Below, in pieces: positions 44,944-54,540 of a stretch of DNA of 64,000 bases; within the stretch, counting starts at the first letter, position 1; the number at the start of each line of letters is the position of its first letter. Origin of the DNA: Afipia sp. GAS231 (GTDB taxonomy: Bacteria; Pseudomonadota; Alphaproteobacteria; Rhizobiales; Xanthobacteraceae); the NCBI RefSeq assembly GCF_900103365.1, contig NZ_LT629703.1:4340001-4404000 (forward strand), given 5' to 3'. The translations under genes were made by a program, and so were the position numbers. A model generated the notes under the pieces. It did no database searches, had not been told where the DNA came from, and saw only the letters and a program-made list of their open reading frames with translations.

Positions 44944-45465
44944 ATGAGCACAGCGACGTCGTCCTCGAAATTTCTACCCATCATCGCGGCCGCGGCATTG
45001 ACGTTTTGTGTCGCCGGCCAGGCGCGCGCCGGGGCGCTGCCGGACACCGACAACGGCCGCTACGCGCTGTCGCCGCTGGCGGATGGCGTGCTGCGGCTCG
45101 ACACCCGAACCGGCGCGGTCTCGACCTGCAGCAATTCGGGCGCGGGCTGGGCCTGCTATGCCGTGCCCGACGAGCGCGCGGCGCTGGACGCCGAAATCGG
45201 CCGGCTGCAGGCCGACAATGAAAAGATGAAAGCCCAACTCGCCGAGCGCGAGCCCACCGTGTCAGGCAAGATCGAAGAGCCGCTGCCGAAATCGGACTCG
45301 CTGAAGAAGGGCGAGCCGAAGGTCGCCGAGGGCGAACGCAAGCTCGAAATCCCGCTGCCGAGCGACCGCGACATGGATCGTGTGATGTCGTTCCTGGAGC
45401 GGGCCTGGCGACGGTTGATCGAGATGGCCAACCGGGTGCAGAAGGACGTCAACGGCAAGATTTGA
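44944..45465 (+). CDS. Hypothetical exported coiled-coil protein
   Basis: Protein of 173 residues, not recognised. A signal peptide (residues 1-29, ending ARAG) is followed by a domain with two cysteines (CSNSGAGWACY near residues 62-72), a coiled coil from about residue 77 to 102, then a Lys/Glu/Pro-rich linker and a C-terminal helix near 140-170. GGGAG lies seven bases before the ATG. It follows the isomerase gene by 31 bases and may be in one operon with it. A periplasmic location is likely. Confidence 0.75.
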   Translation: MSTATSSSKFLPIIAAAALTFCVAGQARAGALPDTDNGRYALSPLADGVLRLDTRTGAVSTCSNSGAGWACYAVPDERAALDAEIGRLQADNEKMKAQLAEREPTVSGKIEEPLPKSDSLKKGEPKVAEGERKLEIPLPSDRDMDRVMSFLERAWRRLIEMANRVQKDVNGKI

Positions 45466-45490
45466 GCGGGACTGGCGAACTCTCTCCACA

Positions 45491-45610
45491 CGTCGTCCTT
45501 GCGAACGCAGGGACCCATAACCACCGTCGCCAGTTGTTGCAGAAGGTAACTGCGACTGCGCCAAATTGATAAGCCGCGGCGTATGGGTCCCTGCGTTCGC
45601 AGGGACGACG
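45491..45610. repeat. Palindromic intergenic element, family C copy 2 (reverse)
   Basis: A 120-base element whose reverse complement follows the block order of 20273-20423: GGGACCCATACGCCGCGGC early and GGTGGTTATGGGTCC late. Terminal GTCGTCC and GGACGAC arms are kept and the centre has diverged. Confidence 0.75.
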
Positions 45611-45626
45611 CATTGGGAGACCATTG

Positions 45627-46100
45627 ATGACCGCACCCAAAGCCATCTCCCGCACCACTGCTTCCACCGTCAGCGCCGCCACCATCGTGTCCTCGCTGCT
45701 GACGGTAGAGACCCGTGGCGTCGGCTTCACCGACCTCAGCGCCGAAGTCGCAAAATTCGTAAGGGATGCCGGTGCGCGCGAAGGCGTGGTGACGCTGTTC
45801 ATCCGCCACACCTCGGCGTCGCTGACGATCCAGGAAAATGCCGATCCGACAGTGCTTGCCGATTTGACGACGGCACTGAACCGGCTGGCGCCCGAGCATG
45901 CCGGATGGCGTCACGACACCGAAGGTCCGGACGACATGCCGGCGCATATCAAGACCATGCTGACCGCGACCTCGCTGCAGGTCCCGGTGCTGCAGGGCGC
46001 GCTGGCGCTCGGCACATGGCAGGCGATCTATCTGGTCGAGCACCGGGCGCGGCCGCACCGCCGCGAGGTCGTGCTGCAGTTCATCGGCAGAGTGGACTAA
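45627..46100 (+). CDS. yjbQ: YjbQ family protein (secondary thiamine-phosphate synthase)
   Basis: Protein of 157 residues in the UPF0047/YjbQ family. Key blocks are GFTDLSAEVAKFV near residues 33-45, EGVVTLFIRHTSASLTIQENADP near residues 52-74, with the conserved histidine in IRHTSAS, and LGTWQAIYLVEHRARPHRREVV near residues 127-148. Members are named as secondary thiamine-phosphate synthase enzymes from complementation data; the true role is uncertain. The ATG at 45627 has GGGAGA upstream. A bidirectional terminator follows. Confidence 0.92.
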   Translation: MTAPKAISRTTASTVSAATIVSSLLTVETRGVGFTDLSAEVAKFVRDAGAREGVVTLFIRHTSASLTIQENADPTVLADLTTALNRLAPEHAGWRHDTEGPDDMPAHIKTMLTATSLQVPVLQGALALGTWQAIYLVEHRARPHRREVVLQFIGRVD

Positions 46101-46105
46101 AAAGA

Positions 46106-46135
46106 AACGGCCGCGGATTGCTCCGCGGCCGTTTT
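46106..46135. terminator. Bidirectional terminator between yjbQ and the MHS transporter
   Basis: A perfect 12-bp stem AACGGCCGCGGA/TCCGCGGCCGTT with a six-base loop is preceded by A residues and followed by TT. It ends both convergent genes. Confidence 0.93.
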
Positions 46136-46186
46136 GTTCGAGGTCACCGGCGACAACGCCGGATCAAACATCGCGCCGGATCAAAC

Positions 46187-47869
46187 TCAGGTCTTGCTGA
46201 TGTCGACGTCCTTGGTCTCGGGCAGGAAAAAGAACCCGACGACCGCTGTGATCGAAGCGAAGATGATCGGATACCAGAGGCCGGCGTAGATATCGCCGGT
46301 CGACGCCACGATCGCGAATGCGGTCGCGGGCAACAGACCGCCGAACCAGCCGTTGCCGATGTGATAGGGCAGCGACATCGAGGTGTAGCGGATCTTGGTC
46401 GGGAACAGTTCGACCAGCATCGCGGCGATCGGCCCGTACACCATGGTGACGAAGATCACCAGGATGAACAGCAGTCCGATTACGGCCGCGACCTGCGGAC
46501 GGAAGATATCGAACGGGTTCGACATCTTCACGATGCCGGCGTCGCCAGCCTTGGGATAACCCGCGGCGGCGACCGCAGCAGTGACCGCCGGGTTGCCGGC
46601 CTTGGCATCCGGATATGGCACGTCCTTGCCGTTGATCACGACCTTCACGCCGGAGCCGGCGGCACCGTAGCTGGTCGAGTACTTGACCGACGACTGGGCG
46701 AGGAAGGCGCGGGCGGTGTCGCAGGGTGCGGTGAAGACGCGGGTGCCGACCGGGTTGAACAGATCGCCGCAACCTGCCGGATCGGCCACCACGTCGACCT
46801 TCGTCGCCTCGATCGCCTTTTCCAGCGCCGGGTTGGCGTTGGTGGTGATCATCCGGAAGATCGGGAAGAAGGTCAGCGCCGCGATCAGGCAGCCCGCCAG
46901 GATGATCGGCTTGCGGCCGATCTTGTCGGAGAGGGCGCCGAACACGACGAAGAAGCCGGTGCCGAGCAACAGCGACCAGGCGATCAGCAGGTTGGCGGTA
47001 TAGCCGTCGACCTTCAGGATCGATTGCATGAAGAACAGCGCGTAGAACTGGCCGGTGTACCAGACCACGCCCTGACCCATGGTGCCACCAAGCAGTGCAA
47101 GCAACACGAGCTTGCCATTGCTCCAGTTGGCGAAGGCTTCGGTCAGCGGGGCCTTCGAGCTTTTGCCCTCGTCCTTCATCTTCTGGAACACTGGCGATTC
47201 ATTGAGCCGCAGCCGGATCCAGACCGAGATTCCCAGTAGTATGACCGAGACCAGGAACGGAACGCGCCAGCCGCCCCAATACTCGCCGGGAAGCCCCGCG
47301 AAAGCGGCTTCACCGGTCCATGTGCGGGTGAACAAGATCACCAGCAACGACAGGAAAAGACCCAGCGTCGCCGTGGTCTGGATGAATGACGTGTAGTAGC
47401 CACGCTTGCCCTGCGGCGCATGCTCGGCCACGTAGGTCGCCGCACCACCGTACTCGCCGCCGAGCGCGAGGCCCTGCAGCAGGCGTAGCGAAATCAGAAT
47501 GATCGGGGCCGCGATGCCGATCTGCGCGGCGCCAGGCAGCAGGCCGACGACGAAGGTCGACAGGCCCATGATCATGATGGTGACGAGGAAGGTGTATTTG
47601 CGTCCGACGATGTCGCCGACGCGCCCGAATACGATGGCGCCGAACGGACGCACAAGGAAGCCGGCGGCGAATGCGAGCAGCGCGAAAATGTCGCGGGTTG
47701 CCGGCGGATAGGCCGAGAAGAACTGCGCGCCGATGATGCCGGCGAGCGACCCGTAGAGGTAGAAGTCATACCATTCGAAGACGGTGCCGAGCGAGGAAGC
47801 GATGATGACGAAACGTTCGTCCTTCGTCATTCCTCCGGTCCGGGCCGGCGTGGCAGTCATTGTGGACAT
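46187..47869 (-). CDS. MFS transporter, metabolite:H+ symporter (MHS) family
   Basis: Permease of 560 residues, about 110 longer than usual MHS carriers. Helix 1 carries the family signature FEWYDFYLYGSLAG near residues 31-44, and the loop 2-3 motif GRVGDIVGRKYT is near residues 82-93. An unusual extracytoplasmic insertion lies between late transmembrane helices (about residues 340-450), with two cysteines and a predicted beta-rich stretch containing VKVVINGKDVPYPDAKAG. MHS proteins import dicarboxylates, proline/betaine or shikimate; the substrate is unknown here. It faces yjbQ and is divergent from the response regulator. Confidence 0.9.
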   Translation of the reverse strand: MSTMTATPARTGGMTKDERFVIIASSLGTVFEWYDFYLYGSLAGIIGAQFFSAYPPATRDIFALLAFAAGFLVRPFGAIVFGRVGDIVGRKYTFLVTIMIMGLSTFVVGLLPGAAQIGIAAPIILISLRLLQGLALGGEYGGAATYVAEHAPQGKRGYYTSFIQTTATLGLFLSLLVILFTRTWTGEAAFAGLPGEYWGGWRVPFLVSVILLGISVWIRLRLNESPVFQKMKDEGKSSKAPLTEAFANWSNGKLVLLALLGGTMGQGVVWYTGQFYALFFMQSILKVDGYTANLLIAWSLLLGTGFFVVFGALSDKIGRKPIILAGCLIAALTFFPIFRMITTNANPALEKAIEATKVDVVADPAGCGDLFNPVGTRVFTAPCDTARAFLAQSSVKYSTSYGAAGSGVKVVINGKDVPYPDAKAGNPAVTAAVAAAGYPKAGDAGIVKMSNPFDIFRPQVAAVIGLLFILVIFVTMVYGPIAAMLVELFPTKIRYTSMSLPYHIGNGWFGGLLPATAFAIVASTGDIYAGLWYPIIFASITAVVGFFFLPETKDVDISKT

Positions 47870-48194
47870 TTCAAGCGCTCCCCAAATTTATTGATGCAAA
47901 GTCCGCCCCTTGCCGAACTTGGCCGGATTGATCTGTGGGCTTGGTATCAAGGTAACATCGCCGTGAAAGTCGCCCCAATACGACTTTCGGCCCTTTGCAC
48001 GGCCCCGTCGGCGCCTGCGGTTTCGACAGCGCGCACCATCTCTGGGCTTGATGCCGTGAGCCCGGTTATATTGCGCCGCACAAGCGGCGGATTAACTGCT
48101 TTCAAACGTGCTAGAATTGCACGCTTGCACACGACGCCCCGGCAAGGGACAAGCAAATACGGGCTCATCGCGCGCGCCCTCAGAAGAGACATCC
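47870..48194. other. 325-base divergent intergenic region
   Basis: It lies between the MHS transporter and the LuxR-type response regulator and should hold both promoters. A small dyad CGTGC-N7-GCACG at 48107-48123 and a CCGC/GCGG hairpin near 48075 are visible. No gene or repeat copy is seen. Confidence 0.6.
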
Positions 48195-48869
48195 ATGACG
48201 ACCGCTGCCACTACCCATCTCGTCATCGCCGATGACCATCCGCTGTTCCGCGACGCCTTGCGGCAGGCGGTGGCAGGTGTCCTGACCTTGGCCACCATCA
48301 GCGAGGCCGGCTCGTTCGACGATCTCACGGCACTGCTGGAGCGGGATTCCGAGGTCGATCTGATCCTGCTCGATCTTTCGATGCCGGGAATCTCGGGCTT
48401 CTCCGGCCTGATCTATCTGCGCGCACAGTATCCCGCGATTCCGGTGGTCATCGTGTCCGCCAGCGACGACGCCGGAACCATCCGGCGGTCGCTCGATTTC
48501 GGCGCCTCGGGTTTCATTCCAAAACGCTTCGGGGTCGAGACGCTGCGCGACGCCATCTTGAAGGTAATGGACGGCGACGTCTGGGTTCCCCAGGACACCG
48601 ATCTCTCGTCCGCCAACGACCCCGACATGACGAAGCTGCGCGACCGGCTGGTGACGCTGACCCCGCAGCAGGTGCGGGTGCTGATGATGCTGTCGGAGGG
48701 ACTGCTCAACAAGCAGATCGCCTATGAGCTCGGCGTCTCCGAGGCGACCATCAAGGCCCATGTCTCGGCGATCCTGCAGAAGCTCGGCGTCGAGAGCCGC
48801 ACCCAGGCCGTGATCGCTGCCGCGAAAATCGCCGGCGGCCAGTGGCGGCAGGGAACGCCGACGGCGTAA
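48195..48869 (+). CDS. LuxR/NarL-family response regulator (CrbR-like)
   Basis: Regulator of 224 residues. The receiver domain (residues 8-125) has the acidic pair in VIADDHPLF and the phosphoacceptor aspartate in DLILLDLSMPG near residue 59. The C-terminal LuxR HTH (about residues 155-215) reads LTPQQVRVLMMLSEGLLNKQIAYELGVSE with the expected spacing. It lies near the transporter-fused hybrid kinase at 49553, separated only by a HAD gene, an arrangement resembling CrbS/CrbR, which control acetyl-CoA synthetase and acetate use. That assignment is by architecture, not proof. The ATG at 48195 follows AAGAGACATCC. Confidence 0.87.
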   Translation: MTTAATTHLVIADDHPLFRDALRQAVAGVLTLATISEAGSFDDLTALLERDSEVDLILLDLSMPGISGFSGLIYLRAQYPAIPVVIVSASDDAGTIRRSLDFGASGFIPKRFGVETLRDAILKVMDGDVWVPQDTDLSSANDPDMTKLRDRLVTLTPQQVRVLMMLSEGLLNKQIAYELGVSEATIKAHVSAILQKLGVESRTQAVIAAAKIAGGQWRQGTPTA

Positions 48870-48877
48870 TCACGACC

Positions 48878-49549
48878 ATGACGGGACCGGGAAGGGCGCT
48901 GCTGTTCGACATCGACGGCACGCTGGCCGATACCGATGCGCTGCATGTGGAAGCCTTCAATCAGATCTTCGCCCCACGCGGCCATGCGTTCGATCGCGCG
49001 CGTGCCGCGAAGGAGTTGACGGGCTTTTCCAACGCATCGATCGGCGCGCGGTTTCTCGCCGACGAACCGCCCGAACGCCAGGCCGCGATCATGTCGGAGA
49101 AGGAAGAAGCTTTCCGTAAGCTGGCTTCGGGAAAAATTCGGCCCCTGGCCGGCCTGATGACGCTGCTCGACCGCGCCGACCATGCAGGCATCCCGATGGT
49201 GGCGGTGACGAATGCGCCGCGCCTGAACGCCGAAATGATGCTTTCCGGGCTCGGCATCATGCATCGGTTCAAGGCTGTCGTGATCGGCGACGAACTCGCG
49301 CACGGCAAGCCGCACCCGATGGCGTATCGCGAAGGCCTGCGCGCCGTGAACGCAGCGCCGAATCTCTCGCTCGCGTTCGAGGATTCCCGCTCCGGCATCC
49401 AGTCCGCCACCGCGGCCGGGATCGCGACCATCGGAATGCGGACGAGCCTGGGCCACGACGACCTGTTTGGCGCGGGCGCGGTCATGACGGCCGGGAATTT
49501 TGAAGACGCCGAGCTGCTCAGGCTGGTCGATGCGACGATGAAGTGGTGA
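48878..49549 (+). CDS. HAD-family phosphatase (phosphoglycolate phosphatase-like)
   Basis: Hydrolase of 223 residues. The nucleophile motif is LLFDIDGTLADTDA (residues 9-22), with a helical cap domain from about residue 28 to 90, motif II VAVTNAPRL near residues 109-117, the lysine in HGKPHPMAY near residues 147-155, and the metal-binding acid in FEDSRSG near residues 168-174. It resembles phosphoglycolate phosphatases and beta-phosphoglucomutases; the substrate is unknown. It begins eight bases after the response regulator stop and ends three bases before the convergent kinase gene. Confidence 0.88.
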   Translation: MTGPGRALLFDIDGTLADTDALHVEAFNQIFAPRGHAFDRARAAKELTGFSNASIGARFLADEPPERQAAIMSEKEEAFRKLASGKIRPLAGLMTLLDRADHAGIPMVAVTNAPRLNAEMMLSGLGIMHRFKAVVIGDELAHGKPHPMAYREGLRAVNAAPNLSLAFEDSRSGIQSATAAGIATIGMRTSLGHDDLFGAGAVMTAGNFEDAELLRLVDATMKW

Positions 49550-49552
49550 CGA

Positions 49553-52500
49553 CTACTCCGCCGCGACCATCTGCTGGGCGCGCCACTGGCCGAGCAAAGC
49601 ACGCAGCGAAGCCGGTTTGACCGGCTTGTTGAGGATTGCGATATTTTCCTCGCGCGCGGCGCCGCGGACATGCGGGCTGCGATCCGCCGTGATCAGGATC
49701 GCCGGGATGTTTTCGCCGAAGCGGCGGCGAATTTCGCGGATCGCGGCGACGCCGTTGCCGCGGTCGAGATGATAGTCGACCAGGAGGCCGGTGACGTTGC
49801 CATCGGAGGCTTCGATCGCCGCGATCGCGGCCTCGGGATCGGTGACCGCGATCACCTCGGCGTCCCATGCCTTCAAGAGCGTCTTCATGCCGTCGAGGAT
49901 CGCCGCATCGTTCTCGATGCAGACGATCAGCGCGCCGCTCATCGGCGTCCTGGACAGCGGCGTCGCGCTGGTGACGGCGGCGGTATGGTTGATGGCGGTC
50001 GCAATCGGCACCGTTACCGAGAACATCGAGCCGCCGGACGCGTTGGCATCGATCGAGATGCCGTGGTTGAGCACGCGCGCCAGCCGCTCGACGATCGACA
50101 GGCCGAGGCCGAGGCCGCGCGCGATCCGCGCCCCCTGTTCGAGGCGATGGAACTCCTTGAAGATTTCGCCGCGCTTCATCACGGGAATGCCGACGCCGGT
50201 GTCAAAGACGCCGATCTGCAAGCTTTGTCCGCGGCGGCGGCAGCCGACCAGCACGCGCCCTCGCGGGGTGTATTTGATGGCGTTGGAGATGAAATTCTGC
50301 AACAGCCGGCGCAGCAGCAAGCGGTCGGATTCCACCGGCAGCGAGCAGGGGACGAAGGCGAGATCCAGCCCCTTGGCGCGCGCGATCGGTGCGAACTCGA
50401 TTTCGAGCGAGCGCATCAGGTCGGCCATCTTGAAACTCGTGATCGCGGTCGTCATTGCGCCGGCATCGAGCCGCGAGATGTCCAGCAGCGCACCGAGGAT
50501 TTCCTCGATCGCTTCGAGTGAGTCGTCGATGTTCTCGACCAGCCGCGAATCCTCGCCGCCGTTCTGGCGTTCGACCAGACTGGTGACATAGAGCCGCGCG
50601 GCGTTGAGCGGCTGCAGGATGTCGTGGCTGGCGGCGGCCAGGAACCGGGTTTTCGAGATGTTGGCGTCCTCGGCGGTGCTTTTTGCCAGCGCCAGTTCGG
50701 AATTGAGCCGGGTGAGTTCCTCGGTGCGGTCGCGCACGCGCTTTTCCAGCGTCGCGTTGGCGCGCTCCAGCGCTTCGGCAGCCTCGAAACTCGGCGTCAC
50801 GTCGGAGAAGGTGATGACGAGCCCGCCGCCCGGCATCCGGTTGGACCGGACCTCGATCACCATGTGGCGCTCGGGCAGGCGTTCCAGATAGGGCTCGCCT
50901 TCGGTGGTGTAGGCTTCCAGCCGCCGCTGCAGCTCGGCATCGGCGTCGCCGAAAGCGGCGGGGCTGACGGCGCCCATGAATTCGAGGATTTCCTGCAAGG
51001 GAAGGCCGAGTTGAATGAGGTTGGGCGGCAACGCGAGAATTTCGCCGAACTGCCGGTTCGAGCAGATCAGTTGCAGTTCCGCGTCGAACACGGCGATGCC
51101 CTGGCGCACATGGTTCAGCGCGGTCTGCAGGATCTCGCGGTTGAAATGCAGCGCGGCGTGGGAATCGTCGAGTAGTTTCAGCGCGGCCCTGGCGGAGACG
51201 GTGCGCTTGCGCAGCAACAGCGACATCACCAGGCGCGAGGACGCCGCCCCGATCGAGGAAGCGATCAGGCGCTCGGCGTGTTGCAGCAGCTCGAAATCCG
51301 CCGGTATGCCCGGATCGAGCGCGCGGGGGTGGGCGGCGGCAAAGGCCTCGAAGGCATGCTGGGCGCGCTCGGGGCCGAGATATTGCGCCACCGTGCTCTG
51401 GATGTCCTGCACCGTCACGGTCGTGCGCCAGCGCCGGAAGGTCGGCGCGATCGGCGCCAGCGTGTTCGGCACGAATAAATCGGCCTGCAAACGCTCGATC
51501 GACGACGGCTGACGCGCCAGCGACATCACGATGTAGGTCAGGACGTTGAGCGAGAGTGACCACACTACGCCATGCAGCAACGGCGGCAGGTCGGCGCCGA
51601 ACAGCGCCTGCGGCCGCAGCGCTTCGATGCCGAACGGCCCGTGCTGCAGCAGCATCAGGCCGGCCGTGGAGGTCTCCAGGAAGCTCGGCAGGAACAGCGT
51701 ATAGATCCACACCGCGACGCCGATCAGCATGCCGCTCATGGCGCCGCGCGCGGTCGCCTGCCGCCAAAAGAGACCGCCGAAGAACGCCGGCGCCAGTTGC
51801 GCGATCGCCGCGAACGACAACAGGCCGATCGCCGCCAGCTGGGTGTTGCCGAGCGCGCGATAGTAGAAATAGGCCATCACCATGATGGCGAAGATCGCAA
51901 ACCGCCGCACCTTGAGCAGGAAGTCGCCGAAATCCTTCTGGCCGTCGCGGGTCTCGCCGCTACGCTGCAACACCAGCGGCACCACGATATCGTTGGACAC
52001 CATAATCGAGAGCGCGACGCATTCGACGATCACCATCGCGGTCGCGGCCGACAGGCCGCCGACGAATACCGCGACGCTGAGCAGGTGCGCGTTGCCCTCG
52101 ATCGGCAGCGCCAGCACGTACATGTCGCTGTCGACGGCGCCGAACGGGAAGGTGATGAGGCCGGCGATCGCGATCGGGATCACGAACAGGTTGATGGCGA
52201 CCAGATAGAGCGGAAACAGCCAGCGGGCGCGGTTGACCTCGGCCATGCTGGAATTCTCGACCACGCTGACGTGAAACTGCCGCGGCAGCAGCATGATCGC
52301 GCAGAACGACAGCAGCGTCATGGTCAGGAAATTGCCGATCCCCGGCACGTAGTCGATGACACGCACCGCCTCCGGGGTCTTCATCGCGCGTTCGATCAGT
52401 TCGACCGGCGTGAACATCCAGAAGGTGACGAAGGCGCCGGCGGCGAGGAAGGCCACCAGCTTGACGATGGATTCGGTGGCGACCGCCAGCATCAGGCCGT

Positions 52501-53062
52501 GCTGATGCTCGGTGGCGTCGGTCTGGCGGGTGCCGAACAGCACCGCGAATACCGCCATCGCCAGCGTGACGACGAGGGCGATGTCGCCGATGATCGGGAT
52601 CGAGGAGAACGCCTTGTCCTCGCTCAGGATAGTCTCCAGCGACGACGCCATCGCCTTGAGCTGGAGCGCGATATAGGGAACCGATCCGATGATCGCGATC
52701 AGCGCCACGGTGGCGGCGACCGCCTGGCTCTTGCCGTAGCGCGCGGCGATGAAGTCGGCGATCGAGGTGATGTTCTGCGACTTGGCGAGCTGGATCACGC
52801 GGCGCAGCAGCGGCGTGCACAGCCCGATCATCAGGATCGGGCCGACATAGATCGCGAGGAAGTCGACGCTGGTGCGGGTGGCGAAGCCGACCGAGCCGAA
52901 GAAGGTCCAGGAGGTGCAATAGATCGCCAGCGACAGCGGGTAGATCAGCATGCCGGCGTGGCCGCGCTGGCTCGGCGACAGCCGGTTGCCTTGGCTGGCG
53001 ACGAAGAACAGCAGCCCGATATAGGCGAACGCGGCGGCGATTACGCCCCAGTCGTGCAGCAT
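49553..53062 (-). CDS. Hybrid sensor histidine kinase with SSF transporter domain (CrbS-like)
   Basis: Protein of 1169 residues. Residues 1 to about 510 form a sodium:solute symporter domain with about thirteen helices. A linker of the STAC type follows (about 540-600), then a PAS domain (about 660-770). The HisKA H-box AASHDILQPLNAARL has the phospho-histidine at His813. The ATPase domain (about 910-1020) contains NFISNAIKYTPRG and GVGIPVMKRGEIF with GLGLGLSIV. A C-terminal receiver carries its aspartate in LLVDYHLDRGNG (Asp1096). This order matches CrbS, which senses acetate-related signals and partners with a LuxR-type regulator such as the one at 48195. It is convergent with the HAD gene. 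Confidence 0.93.
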   Translation of the reverse strand: MLHDWGVIAAAFAYIGLLFFVASQGNRLSPSQRGHAGMLIYPLSLAIYCTSWTFFGSVGFATRTSVDFLAIYVGPILMIGLCTPLLRRVIQLAKSQNITSIADFIAARYGKSQAVAATVALIAIIGSVPYIALQLKAMASSLETILSEDKAFSSIPIIGDIALVVTLAMAVFAVLFGTRQTDATEHQHGLMLAVATESIVKLVAFLAAGAFVTFWMFTPVELIERAMKTPEAVRVIDYVPGIGNFLTMTLLSFCAIMLLPRQFHVSVVENSSMAEVNRARWLFPLYLVAINLFVIPIAIAGLITFPFGAVDSDMYVLALPIEGNAHLLSVAVFVGGLSAATAMVIVECVALSIMVSNDIVVPLVLQRSGETRDGQKDFGDFLLKVRRFAIFAIMVMAYFYYRALGNTQLAAIGLLSFAAIAQLAPAFFGGLFWRQATARGAMSGMLIGVAVWIYTLFLPSFLETSTAGLMLLQHGPFGIEALRPQALFGADLPPLLHGVVWSLSLNVLTYIVMSLARQPSSIERLQADLFVPNTLAPIAPTFRRWRTTVTVQDIQSTVAQYLGPERAQHAFEAFAAAHPRALDPGIPADFELLQHAERLIASSIGAASSRLVMSLLLRKRTVSARAALKLLDDSHAALHFNREILQTALNHVRQGIAVFDAELQLICSNRQFGEILALPPNLIQLGLPLQEILEFMGAVSPAAFGDADAELQRRLEAYTTEGEPYLERLPERHMVIEVRSNRMPGGGLVITFSDVTPSFEAAEALERANATLEKRVRDRTEELTRLNSELALAKSTAEDANISKTRFLAAASHDILQPLNAARLYVTSLVERQNGGEDSRLVENIDDSLEAIEEILGALLDISRLDAGAMTTAITSFKMADLMRSLEIEFAPIARAKGLDLAFVPCSLPVESDRLLLRRLLQNFISNAIKYTPRGRVLVGCRRRGQSLQIGVFDTGVGIPVMKRGEIFKEFHRLEQGARIARGLGLGLSIVERLARVLNHGISIDANASGGSMFSVTVPIATAINHTAAVTSATPLSRTPMSGALIVCIENDAAILDGMKTLLKAWDAEVIAVTDPEAAIAAIEASDGNVTGLLVDYHLDRGNGVAAIREIRRRFGENIPAILITADRSPHVRGAAREENIAILNKPVKPASLRALLGQWRAQQMVAAE

Positions 53063-53172
53063 CGCTGCTTGCTCCCTTCTCGGCCCATGGCCGGAGTACG
53101 GAGTATAAACGCATTGGGCCGGCAGCGCATCGCGCCACCGGCCTCAATTTGAGGGGATTCGGAGGGGTAGGG

Positions 53173-54402
53173 TTACTCGGCCGCCAGCGATTTCTGCTTC
53201 AGCGGCAGGCCGAGGCGTTCCCAGACCTGCAGCAGCGCGTCGGCAAGGCCGTCGATCAGGCCATCATCATGGTAGGGCGAGGGCGTGATCCGCAGGCGTT
53301 CGGTGCCCTTGGCGACCGTCGGATAGTTGATCGGCTGGATGTAGACGCCGTGCTCCTCGAGCAGCATGTCGGAGGCCCGCTTGCAGTTCTCGGCGTCGCC
53401 GACGAACAGCGGCACGATATGGGTATCGCTCGACATCACAGGCAGGCCGGCGGCAATCAGGATCGCCTTGACGCGGGCGGCGCGGTCCTGGTGGCGCTCG
53501 CGCTCCCAGCTCGAGGTCTTGAGGTGACGGATCGCGGCGGTGGCGGCGGAACAGATCGCCGGCGGCAGCGCGGTGGTGAAGATGAAGCCCGGCGCATAGG
53601 AGCGCACGGCATCGATGATGTCGGCATTGCCTGCGATGTAGCCGCCGAGGCAGCCGAAGGCTTTTGCCAGCGTGCCTTCCAGCACGTCGATCCGGTGCAT
53701 GACGCCGTCACGCTCGGCGATGCCGCCGCCGCGCGGGCCGTACATGCCGACCGCATGGACCTCGTCGACATAGGTCATGGCGCCGTACTTCTCGGCGAGA
53801 TCGCAGATCTTCGAAAGCGGCGCGACGTCGCCGTCCATCGAATACAGGCTTTCGCAGGCGATCAGCTTGGGCCGGTCGGGTCCGGCTGCGATCAGCAATT
53901 CTTCCAGATGGGCTGTGTCGTTATGGCGAAAAATCTGGCGCTCGCAGCCGGCCTGGCGGACGCCTTCGATCATCGAATTGTGGTTCAGCGCATCCGATAG
54001 AATGAGGCAGTTCGGAATCAGTTTGGCGATCGTCGAAATGCCGGTCTGGTTCGAGACATAGCCCGAGGTGAACAGCAGCGAAGCCTGCTTGCCGTGCAGG
54101 TCGGCCAGTTCGGCCTCGAGCTGCACCAGCGGATGATGGGTGCCGGCGATGTTGCGGGTGCCGCCGGCGCCGGTGCCCACCCTGGTGGCGGTCTCGACCA
54201 TGGCGCCGACCACCTTGGGGTGCTGGCCCATGCCGAGATAATCGTTGGAACACCAGATCACGACGTTGCGCGGGCCCTTCGGCGAGTGCCAGAGCGCATG
54301 CGGGAACCGGCCCGCGATCCGTTCGAGGTCGGCGAAAACCCGGTAGCGCCGCTCGTCATGCAGGCGGTTGAGGGCGGCACTGAAAAACTGGCTGTAATCC
54401 AT
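53173..54402 (-). CDS. hemA: 5-aminolevulinate synthase
   Basis: PLP enzyme of 409 residues that condenses glycine and succinyl-CoA to 5-aminolevulinate, the first committed step of haem synthesis by the alphaproteobacterial (Shemin) route. The PLP lysine is Lys247 in [17 protein letters not shown]. The glycine-rich [17 protein letters not shown] is near residue 80, and the [14 protein letters not shown] block near residue 210. The ATG at 54402 begins the conserved [12 protein letters not shown] perfect FixK/FNR-type box lies 139-152 bases upstream, suggesting induction at low oxygen, which suits haem demand for oxidases. Confidence 0.97.
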   Translation of the reverse strand: MDYSQFFSAALNRLHDERRYRVFADLERIAGRFPHALWHSPKGPRNVVIWCSNDYLGMGQHPKVVGAMVETATRVGTGAGGTRNIAGTHHPLVQLEAELADLHGKQASLLFTSGYVSNQTGISTIAKLIPNCLILSDALNHNSMIEGVRQAGCERQIFRHNDTAHLEELLIAAGPDRPKLIACESLYSMDGDVAPLSKICDLAEKYGAMTYVDEVHAVGMYGPRGGGIAERDGVMHRIDVLEGTLAKAFGCLGGYIAGNADIIDAVRSYAPGFIFTTALPPAICSAATAAIRHLKTSSWERERHQDRAARVKAILIAAGLPVMSSDTHIVPLFVGDAENCKRASDMLLEEHGVYIQPINYPTVAKGTERLRITPSPYHDDGLIDGLADALLQVWERLGLPLKQKSLAAE

Positions 54403-54469
54403 CGCGAGACCTGGCAGGTGACCTGAAAGCAACTGGCCGGATTGGCTTGAGGTCTTTTTAGAGCTTTTC

Positions 54470-54495
54470 CAGGTTTGATGTCTATGCGAAACCTG
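54470..54495. promoter_or_regulatory. Inverted repeat in the hemA leader/promoter
   Basis: CAGGTTT (54470-54476) and AAACCTG (54489-54495) are exact reverse complements separated by 12 bases, about 68-93 bases before the hemA start. The site may be an additional operator or a leader hairpin. Confidence 0.35.
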
Positions 54496-54540
54496 ACATT
54501 TCCGGCGGGCCTCCGGCATGCACCCGAGGCAGGGCAAATG

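Noticed and set aside
51572..53152. 526-codon plus-strand frame opposite the hybrid kinase transporter domain
   Set aside because: Shadow of a hydrophobic membrane domain; composition is abnormal and no start signal is present.
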